Origin: JAZGER01 sp036480335
GTDB taxonomy: Bacteria > Pseudomonadota > Gammaproteobacteria > DSM-19610
DNA length: 11,973 bases
NCBI GenBank assembly: GCA_036480335.1
Contig: JAZGGH010000088.1
Coordinates: 1-11,973 of the forward strand
Reading direction: 5' to 3'
Every line of letters begins with the position of its first letter. Within the stretch, counting starts at the first letter, position 1. The notes under the pieces were generated by a model that was not told the DNA's origin, made no database searches, and saw only the letters and a program-made list of their open reading frames with translations. Positions 10,101 through 11,973 of the stretch are shown in pieces. The position numbers and the translations under genes were made by a program.

Positions 10101-11390
10101 GTTAATGCTGCCGCCTGTGGTCCCGGCCACATCAGTAGCAATCTGCTCACCTGGATCATTGAAATTGCCATTACCATTGAAATCTATCCAGGCATTCAGA
10201 AAACCATTATTTTGACCATTGGTAACAATATCTATGGTAATAGTGGCATCAACATTAACAGTAGATCCTTGTAAGGTGCTCCCGGATAAAGTGACACCAT
10301 CGTCATCTCCGGAACCATCACTATCGGCATTATTACTCGCGGCTGAGACAAGAAAATCATCATCCCCTTGCGTAGTGCCCATGTGAGCAGGGCTAGGTGT
10401 GATATCAAACACAGGAATCGAATGAACAGCAATACCGTAACTGGACGGTGCATCAGACATATCATCTCTTTCACCACCATTGCAGGCGATCGTCTCTATA
10501 TCCGCACTGGCAACATTAAAATTTGCAGCCAGCGTAAGGTTGCCTGTGGCTGGATTTAAGGCATATATGTTAACGTCACTGCCCGACTCATTTTCCACAT
10601 AAACAATATTGTCCGCCGCATAACCCATCGATTCACCATCGATAAAGCTACTGGTAGTTGATACCGATGTTAGTTCACCTGTTGCAACGTTGATTTCATA
10701 AATATCTGCCCCTCCGTCATCCGCACCATAAAACTTCTGGGCCACAGGATCGTAATCCATGCTGTCGAGGTTTGTTCTATCACCAAAAAAGTCTTTCGGG
10801 TACCCTGCAATAGCAGTGAAGTTATTGGTGGGATCAAAAGCGTATAACTTACGGGAAGAGTTACTTAACTGGTCACCAATGACGTAAAAAATCTCCTGGC
10901 CTAATGCGGCATCTGTATAAAATACCGCACCATCAACACAGGCTTCCCCTGTGCTGTTGGAGTTATTAATAATATCGTCAAGAATTCGCGTTGTTGCACC
11001 GGTAGCAACATCAATTCGCCATAAATCTGCTGGACCCTGATCATCCGAAGGGCAGTCAAATGCATACACAAAACCATCAACAGCTCGATAAGCCGCACCT
11101 TCACCGACAAAACTTGATCCACTGTCGGGTGCCGGTGATAACACTACCGGTGTACCTCCAGGTGCGGGCGAAGCGCCTGGATCAGGAACGGTGACATATA
11201 ATTTCAGATCATTATCCGGCATGGCGTAGCAGATCGGCAAACCAGCATATACCAAGTGACTCTGCCAGAGCCCAAGCAGTAAAATACTGGTGCTCATTTT
11301 TACCGAAAGCATTTTTTTCTGTTTTTCTGGTTTTTGATTTTCTAGATGGATGGTAGAAAATAATGCTGCAATTTTTTTTATAATTTCCAT
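1..11390 (-). CDS. Giant modular surface protein (GEVED, DUF11, SdrD-B-like, OmpA-like, outer-membrane barrel), 3' end outside window
   Basis: Reading the minus strand from ATG at 11390, the frame stays open to position 1, giving 3796 complete codons without a stop. An in-frame TAA lies a few codons upstream, so the start is inside 11391-11415, and ATG 11390 is the first ATG. An AGGGA at 11398-11394 sits close before it. Domain order is signal region, propeller-like, GEVED, propeller-like, five DUF11 repeats, a DUF7507-like domain, eight SdrD-B-like repeats plus divergent ones, a further DUF11, OmpA-like, FlgD/Ig-like, then beta-barrel-type strands. I infer a secreted, envelope-anchored stalk or adhesin. 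No ligand-binding or enzymatic site is recognised. The protein is far larger than ordinary OmpA-family members. The C-terminus is missing, so the end of the barrel and the final outer-membrane signature cannot be checked. No gene name is justified. Confidence 0.93.
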   Translation of the reverse strand, partial: MEIIKKIAALFSTIHLENQKPEKQKKMLSVKMSTSILLLGLWQSHLVYAGLPICYAMPDNDLKLYVTVPDPGASPAPGGTPVVLSPAPDSGSSFVGEGAAYRAVDGFVYAFDCPSDDQGPADLWRIDVATGATTRILDDIINNSNSTGEACVDGAVFYTDAALGQEIFYVIGDQLSNSSRKLYAFDPTNNFTAIAGYPKDFFGDRTNLDSMDYDPVAQKFYGADDGGADIYEINVATGELTSVSTTSSFIDGESMGYAADNIVYVENESGSDVNIYALNPATGNLTLAANFNVASADIETIACNGGERDDMSDAPSSYGIAVHSIPVFDITPSPAHMGTTQGDDDFLVSAASNNADSDGSGDDDGVTLSGSTLQGSTVNVDATITIDIVTNGQNNGFLNAWIDFNGNGNFNDPGEQIATDVAGTTGGSINLSVSIPSGATLGNTFARFRYSTQTGLASSDTNGDQAIDGEVEDYAITIAAALPPSQFTCNTTGFLQFFERVPNSGNFEIGELDLVTGNYNTQFTFTKQLNALGYSISDNYLYGAEINGSKNLHRVDADGNLIDLGVTLPNNIFAGDVDNNNVWHGFRNTQVFKIDINALTLTTTAISDVTDVADFAFSNFHSLFFGVKSNADGSVKDLYTYNPNTNAVTITSLSGDILTVGGGAFGATWADVNGSVFTSHNASGKVFVVDIATGNTTELILSVANIKKNDGMSCSLAAGPALPANITLAKALTAETGSVSGVVEAGETLTYTITLSNSGGTDGTITIDETVPAGTTFVAAGNDFTTATCIDGAAAASVCSLTSPNVPGGSSATMTFKVLAASPMTTTSVDNLVIENGDTPPTCTSADSSDARCVSTPAEAGITLAKALTAESGSSVGVVEADETLTYTITLNNAGGSDGTITIDETVPAGTTFVEAGNDFTTATCVDGAAAATVCSLTSPNVPAGGSATMAFKILAANPMTTTSVDNRVIENGDTPPTCTSADSSDARCVSTPAEAGITISKALTTESGSTANVVEAGETLTYTITLNNAGGTDGTITIDETVPAGTTFVATGNDFVTAICVDGAAAATVCSLTSPNIPAGGSASMTFKVQAANPMTTASVENLAIENGDTPPTCTSADSSDARCVSTPAEAGITISKALTTESGSVTNVVEAGETLTYTVTLSNSGGSDGTIIIDEKVPTGTTFIATGNDFSTATCVDNAIAGTVCSLTSPNVPANGSATMIFKVLAANPMTTTSIENLVIENGTVPPTCTAADSNDTRCVSTPAEESITITKVLSAEDGSITGVVEAGETLVYTITLTNNGGSDSSIIIDETVPEGTTFIAGSNDFITGVCIDGAVAATVCSLTSPNIPAGSSATMNFKVKALNPLTTTGVENLVIENGSTPPTCTVTDSSDARCVSTPTEAGISIIKSLNTITDTNSDSVTNAGDTITYSFTVTNTGGLVLNPIAVSDTKIATVTCVDTTLAVGANTSCSGNYVISAADMTAGGVENIATATGTPKNPNGSDGTPVTDLSDAGTAPDGSTVANPKTVETPNPLGVNSNNAADPTDDPTTVLLTPTGVIAGTIYEDTNGNNTQDPGEPGIENVTVNITDINNNPRVLTTDNNGNYAAQVPAGNTVVDVDETTLPSGFTQTEGTEPTTVSVPAGGIGNDVDGYQPPANAGTVDGIVYQDTNGSNTQDPGEPGITGVTVTITDSSSGTQTLTTDSNGAYSATVPAGSTLIDIDDTSLPGGSTQTEGTDTTTLTVPAGGTVSDVDGYQPPANAGTIEGIVYQDTNGNNSQDSGEPGIIGVSVTITDSSGGTQLLTTDSNGAYSATVPAGSTLIDIDDASLPGGVTQTEGTDSTTLTVPAGGTASDVDGYQPSADQGTLEGVVYEDTNGNATQDSGEPGIAGVNVTVTDSKSSIQTLVTDANGEYRTTVPAGATLVDIEQSNIDASFTHTEGTDPTTVTVPAGGIGRDVDGFHPPPTGVVAGTVYEDTNGNSIQDPGEPGIQNVTVNITDINATAYVLTTDNNGNYATQVPAGNTLIDIDETTLPSGFIKTQGSEPTSILVLAGDIGSDVDGYQPPANAGTVDGIVYEDTNGNSSQDAGEPGLAGVTVTITDSSNGTQTLITDNTGAYSATVPAGSTVIDIEDTSLPGGSTQTEGADTTTLTVPAGGSVSDIDGYQPPANAGTVNGIVYNDLNGNGSQDSGEPGIAGVTVTITDSGSGIQTLTTDSNGAYSTTVPAGSTIIDIEETSLPGGSTQTQGTDSTTLTVPAGGSASDIDGYKPSAAQGTLEGVVYADTNGNATQDSGEPGIAGVNVTVTDSESNIQTLVTDSNGEYSTVVPAGTTLVDIEQSDIDASFTHTEGTDPTTVTVPVNGIGRDVDGFHPPVAGIQGTVWLDADKDGQIDSGEPRLPNWTLVVRDTSGTEKARTTTDGNGDYSVTGLTPATYTVDFLNPSGVFITSLSTNGPLPAGTVINLPLPIDPSGVVYDSVARIPVAGVTLQLLNAGTAVDTNCLFPNQQNQVTLADGMYAFDVIPGAHASCPNGGIYEIVITNAPLNYQAGLSTTLPPVAAVFDGAAIETACTVDAINASGSCEIQAQGDAPSGAEPTAYYTQFILSSGDRNIIFNHLPIDPGATGSLLLNKKVNKSEASVGDLAQYIIDVENQLAVAVLDIDIRDNLPGGFKLVENTAQIVRAGADGLFDSADDITSSATVTGADPVTFTDVDFSANETVRIRYVLRIGTGVIQGNAINRAQAFDPAGPPVSNEAQAIVVIVADPLFDKTAIIGKVFHDRDEDGYQDSANATDIRISNAYFGAEGYAAGDLAGRVSMLETTEDATLEVSIPYSKDSKAFTVTSHEGTVIKVDEAGNIVEQHVGQKARGMNAQDLQVTVEKSQGQTMIIRISNQGIHEEGIPGVRLATVGGLLIETDAYGRYHVPDVDGGRNRGRNFILKVDRVTLPKDASFTTENPRVLRITSVTLNRINFGVKLPQQQALNPATNRPVQNRSVNVSLGSIFFDTDKASIREDQRGIIDSIVTRIREYGHGHIVIEAHTDARQTAEYNIDLARRRADSVRHVLESRLGAVLMSQVKVEVAPESAVEMPLGDFEETDAYGDTSSLFNGLSSTVKQLAESILNMLIGVAHADESKPSYTLEVINFGEGKPKEKNINEEKMQYNRRVDVSMKDVMAAPATAKSRTNLPNGGVIWLVQDPAGNLPRLSINAPSFAKMQDGKLVQPVQFNVYSNYGAFIKHWEIDLYLATGAQTTPVKRLQGESLMNTQTITWDGSLDDGHELNNTDYSYVLRVYDSSGHFDETSPAALRLGSSAHYDANDTVEETQESTNEIYGENQLVKQTIPLTGSRVRLYGSDLPEGYSLHINGESVVLDAKQNFVVESILPAGMHDFSIVVTDTEGNDWNSKLSTEITDQYFFMVGLADVTIGKNNVSGNIEPLANDDRYDEDMFVDGRLAFYLKGKVKGKYLVTAQMDTEEDDIDEIFKNIHKKDPRSVFRRLDPDRYYPVYGDDSSIIDDTDSQGKMYVRVEWDKSQALWGNYNTSLTGTELSEFNRSLYGGQYIHNNTNITTFGDPKTQAQIFASEVQSAFGHNEFLGTGGSLYYLKHTDILPGSEKLWVETRQRETGRVIDKIILERGRDYEVDEIQGRIILSRPLAQVRGLTGPSIIKDSPLDGNQVYLAADYEYVPDGFSADKMTFGARGKGWVNDHIAIGGSIVHENRNSEDYQLKGVDITLKAAKGTYFKAEYAETEAEQTSANFVSTDGGLNFNASPASAGNIDGSAISLEARADLSDFTDNGKGTVGAWWK
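1160..1885 (-). other. FlgD-like and Ig-like segment of the giant protein
   Basis: Residues about 3170-3410. WDG at 3263-3265 followed by YSYVLRVYD at 3278-3286 and GHFDET is the typical pattern of a FlgD-type Ig-like fold. Before it lies IWLVQDPAGNLPRLSI and FNVYSNYGAFIKHWEIDLY. After it, SRVRLYGSDLPEGYSLHING and LPAGMHDFSIVVTDTEGN suggest a second small beta-sandwich. The segment connects the OmpA-like domain to the C-terminal membrane module, so it probably lies in the periplasm if the barrel is real. Confidence 0.6.
1902..2429 (-). other. OmpA-like peptidoglycan-binding domain with insertion
   Basis: Residues 2988-3163. It starts SVNVSLGSIFFDTDKASI, continues IVIEAHTDARQTAEYNIDL, ARRRADSVRHVL, and ends YNRRVDVSM. 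Asp3035 (in HTDA) and Arg3050 (before Ala3051) are 15 residues apart, as are the two residues that bind diaminopimelate in Acinetobacter OmpA, so peptidoglycan binding is likely retained. The domain is about 175 residues rather than the usual 100-120 because of an insertion at about 3065-3135. That insertion holds an acidic, Pro/Glu-rich stretch and a hydrophobic segment ending in VAHADE. The expected location is the periplasm. Confidence 0.88.
2430..3095 (-). other. Cna-B/carboxypeptidase-regulatory-like region before the OmpA-like domain
   Basis: Residues about 2766-2987. It opens GKVFHDRDEDGYQD (an SdrD-B-like calcium-type loop) and has a middle part with few recognisable motifs. It then shows EEGIPGVRLATVGGLLIETD, AYGRYHVPDVDGG, GRNFILKVD, TTENPRVLRIT and FGVKLP, the sequence phrases of a prealbumin-like domain found directly before OmpA-like domains in large proteobacterial surface proteins. 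A Gln/Asn/Pro linker then leads to the OmpA-like domain. Family placement is by pattern only. Confidence 0.6.
3126..3533 (-). other. Membrane-proximal DUF11-like domain
   Basis: Residues about 2620-2755. It starts LLLNKKVNKSEASVGDLAQY and continues YIIDVENQ, DIRDNLPGGFKLVE, VRIRYVLRIGTG and NRAQAFDPAGPPVSN. These are the conserved phrases of a DUF11 beta-sandwich. It lacks the C-x9-C pairs of the five-repeat array, so it is a different subtype. It is followed by another Cna-B-like region (IIGKVFHDRDEDGYQD at about 2766-2781) that leads into the OmpA-like domain. Confidence 0.7.
3540..4271 (-). other. Divergent SdrD-B-like domain plus prealbumin-like segment
   Basis: Residues about 2374-2617. 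The first part reads IQGTVWLDADKDGQIDSGEP, then GDYSVTGLTPATYTVDF: an SdrD-B-like domain that has diverged from the eight-repeat array. The second part starts VVYDSVARIPVAGVTLQLL and includes DGMYAFDVIPG, the shape of carboxypeptidase-regulatory-like or Cna-B sandwiches. Several cysteines (NCLFPNQ, ASCPNGG, TACTV, SGSCE) suggest disulfides. The stretch links the regular stalk to the membrane-proximal part. Confidence 0.65.
4272..6713 (-). repeat. Eight SdrD-B-like repeats (about 102 aa) arranged as two 1221-bp blocks
   Basis: Units, named A to H from N to C, are A 6713-6408, B 6407-6102, C 6101-5796, D 5795-5493, E 5492-5187, F 5186-4881, G 4880-4575 and H 4574-4272. Each opens with a form of GIVYEDTNGN, then QDxGEPG, VTVTITD, a variant of LTTDSNGAYSATVPAG, TQTEGTD and ends DVDGYQPP or DVDGFHPP. 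The DTNGNxxQDxGE stretch matches the calcium-binding type loop of SdrD B domains, which make rigid rods in staphylococcal Sdr proteins. Blocks ABCD and EFGH correspond unit by unit with a constant offset of 1221 bp. I infer a rod-like stalk stiffened by calcium. Confidence 0.9.
6717..7175 (-). other. DUF7507/DUF11-like domain of the giant protein
   Basis: Residues about 1406-1558. The segment reads ISIIKSLNTITDTN, then VTNAGDTITYSFTVTNTGG, VSDTKIATVTC, and ENIATATGTPKNPNG, ending in a Pro/Asp-rich linker. This is the pattern of the DUF11-related DUF7507 family and is clearly different from the five repeats before it. It has its own cysteine pair (VTCVD and TSCSG). It joins the DUF11 array to the SdrD-B-like array. 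Confidence 0.75.
7176..9215 (-). repeat. Five tandem DUF11 repeats of exactly 408 bp (136 aa)
   Basis: Units are 9215-8808, 8807-8400, 8399-7992, 7991-7584 and 7583-7176 (residues 726-1405). Each starts with a version of ITLAKALTAESGS and continues with VVEAGETLTYTITL, TIDETVPAGTTF, CSLTSPN, a variant of NLVIENGDTPPTC and CVSTPAEAG. The period is exactly 408 bp, measured from the recurring complement of 'CVST' at 7199, 7607, 8015, 8423 and 8831. DUF11 is a beta-sandwich repeat of surface proteins and here probably builds part of a stalk. Every unit has four cysteines in two C-x9-C pairs. Synonymous differences between units are frequent while the protein is well conserved. Confidence 0.92.
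9225..9938 (-). other. Second propeller-like segment (DUF6923-like) of the giant protein
   Basis: Residues about 485-722. Phrases such as FEIGELDLVTGNYNTQF, NLHRVDADGNLIDLG, QVFKIDINALTLTT, LYTYNPNTNAVTIT and KVFVVDIATGNTTEL repeat the same blade-like pattern as the first segment. The segment begins and ends with a lone cysteine (FTCNTTG near the start, GMSCSLA near the end), which could tie the first and last blades together; that is inference. The DNA here looks more A/T-rich than the repeat arrays downstream. Confidence 0.55.
9951..10469 (-). other. GEVED domain of the giant protein
   Basis: Residues about 308-480. The segment opens with the usual lead-in (DMSDAPSSYG, then an acidic DSDGSGDDDGV stretch). 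It then shows WIDFNGNGNFNDPGEQI and ends in GEVEDYAITI, the signature that names the family. The DFNGNGNFNDPGE stretch has the acidic and Asn spacing of a calcium-binding loop. GEVED domains occur in large secreted and surface proteins of aquatic bacteria, and their precise role is unknown. It sits between two propeller-like segments. Confidence 0.85.
10470..11243 (-). other. First propeller-like segment (DUF6923-like) of the giant protein
   Basis: Residues about 50-307. The segment repeats short beta-strand phrases such as LWRIDVATGATTRI, KLYAFDPTNN, IYEINVATGELTSV and IYALNPATGNLTL. Each has the shape 'x-Y/W-x-I/L-D/N-x-A-T-G-x', typical of NHL/DUF6923-type propeller blades. I infer a beta-propeller at or near the mature N-terminus, the place where a ligand-binding head would be expected. 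No catalytic residues are apparent. The family assignment is from pattern recognition only. Confidence 0.55.
11244..11390 (-). other. Long N-terminal signal region of the giant protein
   Basis: Residues 1-49. The segment starts MEIIKKIAALF, continues through a charged stretch rich in Lys, Glu and Gln (about 17-26), and then has a conventional signal peptide: MLSVKMSTS, a hydrophobic core ILLLGLW, and a likely cleavage site VYA|GL after residue 49. Internal ATGs at residues 27 (11312) and 32 (11297) would give a normal-length signal peptide. The sequence before them is A-rich with no clear Shine-Dalgarno, whereas AGGGA precedes residue 1. I therefore keep the long start but cannot exclude translation from residue 27 or 32. 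Export by Sec is inferred. Confidence 0.7.
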
Positions 11391-11400
11391 ATTTCCCTGA
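11391..11400 (-). promoter_or_regulatory. Ribosome binding site of the giant gene
   Basis: The minus strand reads TCAGGGAAAT immediately before ATG 11390. AGGGA (11398-11394) is a partial Shine-Dalgarno match, with a short spacer of 3 nt. It is the only purine-rich SD-like match near any of the three candidate starts, and it decides the start in favour of 11390. Confidence 0.5.
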
Positions 11401-11586
11401 CTTAAATATAGTTAGTCCGTAAATCCTGATTTGATCTAGTCTTGTCGATGCTGATTTTTCTTTGGTAACGACTGAGATCGTCGAAAAACCGGCACATTGA
11501 GAAGTGAAAGCACAATTTATGCCATTATTTTCCACACAATATGCACGTATATGTTTGTTCTAGAAGTATTATTTTTAGCGCAGATA

Positions 11587-11601
11587 TGCATCACTGATGC
11601 A
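11587..11601. promoter_or_regulatory. Perfect 15-bp palindrome, possible operator
   Basis: TGCATCA and TGATGCA flank a single central C, giving a fully symmetric site about 200 bp upstream of the giant gene's ATG. The size and symmetry fit a dimeric regulator site. There is no promoter assignment to anchor it, so the regulatory role is inference only. Confidence 0.25.
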
Positions 11602-11846
11602 GCAGCGGTTATGCGCAAGGTAATCCTGCGGATTTGTCCAGGGTCGGTGGACCCTCGGCGGGGAGGGCGCAGATCAACTTTTTAGGGTTTTATAATAAAG
11701 TGATGCGTTTTTTGTGTTGGTGAGTCCGCTTCGCAATAGCTTTGGCTATTACCACGATTCGATGTCCAGGATTAATCAAGAGGCCCCTTAGCTCAGTTTT
11801 TGAATGAACTTATACATGACAGCTTTATAGAGATAGCATCTTAATA

Positions 11847-11973
11847 TCAGGGCAATTCCCAGGCTTTCACATAATCGACACTGAAGGTTGCCGGGAAATC
11901 AGCGGCATTCTCGGGCGCACCGGGCCAGTCACCGCCGACCATGAAGTCGAGAATGAAATTGGGGCCAGGTGCC
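11847..11973 (-). CDS. Glycoside hydrolase family 16 protein, C-terminal end only
   Basis: The minus strand from the window edge encodes 41 complete codons ending in TGA at 11849-11847. The peptide begins APGPNFILDFMVGGDWPGAP, continues with FPATFSVDYVKAWELP and stops. The block 'F-L-hydrophobic-VGGDWPGAP ... FPA-x-F-x-VDYVKxW' is the conserved C-terminal strand region of GH16 beta-glucanases (laminarinase, lichenase, agarase and related enzymes). The catalytic ExDxxE motif lies upstream, outside the window, so substrate and activity cannot be judged. The gene precedes the giant gene on the same strand, but the 456-bp gap argues against tight translational coupling. Confidence 0.85.
   Translation of the reverse strand, partial: APGPNFILDFMVGGDWPGAPENAADFPATFSVDYVKAWELP

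Larger units (their letters stand above)
11391..11846. other. Intergenic region between the GH16 gene and the giant gene
   Basis: About 456 bp with no convincing gene on either strand; the short open frames there lack recognisable protein features. It holds a 15-bp palindrome (11587-11601), a 6-bp inverted repeat AGGGTC/GACCCT with a 4-base loop (11640-11655), a 6-bp inverted repeat AATAGC/GCTATT with a 4-base loop (11735-11750), and a 15-base match to the start of a tRNA (11782-11796). Neither hairpin is followed by a T-tract on either strand, so I do not call a terminator. TATATT at 11410-11405 on the minus strand lies too close to the ATG and has no -35 partner, so no promoter is called. 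Confidence 0.6.

Noticed and set aside
11212..11535. Minus-strand frame of 107 codons across the start of the giant gene
   Set aside because: It overlaps the giant gene's start in another frame, has no recognisable features, and its downstream part overlaps the signal peptide coding region.
11640..11655. AGGGTC/GACCCT hairpin as a terminator
   Set aside because: Only six base pairs and no T-tract on either strand, so it does not meet the pattern of an intrinsic terminator.
11691..11696. TATAAT on the plus strand as a -10 element
   Set aside because: No plausible -35 hexamer about 17 bases upstream and no plus-strand gene downstream.
11782..11860. A tRNA gene starting at GGCCCCTTAGCTCAG
   Set aside because: No anticodon stem, no TTCGA-type T-loop and no complementary 3' acceptor follow within 90 bases.

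Overview
The window is almost entirely one giant open frame on the minus strand. It starts at 11390 and is still open at position 1, giving at least 3796 codons with no stop and no frameshift that I found. Upstream, on the same strand and cut by the window edge, is the last part of a glycoside hydrolase family 16 (GH16) enzyme, ending at 11847. About 456 bp of apparently non-coding DNA lies between them. The giant gene's start is inside the window but its stop is not, so the shorter open frames inside it on either strand are best read as shadows.

The organism looks Gram-negative and most like a gammaproteobacterium. The reasons are an OmpA-type peptidoglycan-binding domain, a C-terminal stretch that reads like outer-membrane beta-barrel strands, and a domain mix (GEVED, DUF11, SdrD-B-like, OmpA) known from large surface proteins of aquatic proteobacteria. 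Base composition is moderate. The GH16 tail hints at growth on beta-glucans or marine polysaccharides, but the substrate cannot be read from the tail alone.

Layout of the giant protein, N to C: long signal region (residues 1-49); a propeller-like segment (about 50-307); a GEVED module (about 308-480); a second propeller-like segment (about 485-722); five 136-residue DUF11 repeats of exactly 408 bp (726-1405); one DUF7507/DUF11-like domain (about 1406-1558); eight SdrD-B-like repeats of about 102 residues (1560-2373), themselves arranged as two copies of a four-repeat block of 1221 bp; a ninth divergent SdrD-B-like domain and a prealbumin-like segment (about 2374-2615); another DUF11-like domain (about 2620-2755); a further Cna-B-like region; an OmpA-like domain with an insertion (2988-3163); a FlgD-like/Ig-like segment (about 3170-3410); and a C-terminal outer-membrane module running off the window (about 3431 onward).

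The likely role is a very long surface-exposed stalk or adhesin tied to the cell envelope through the OmpA-like domain and the C-terminal barrel. The most interesting points are the order of the modules (OmpA-like domain between a long N-terminal stalk and a C-terminal barrel), the nested repeat architecture, the paired cysteines in every DUF11 repeat, and a signal-peptide-like segment inside the OmpA-like domain.
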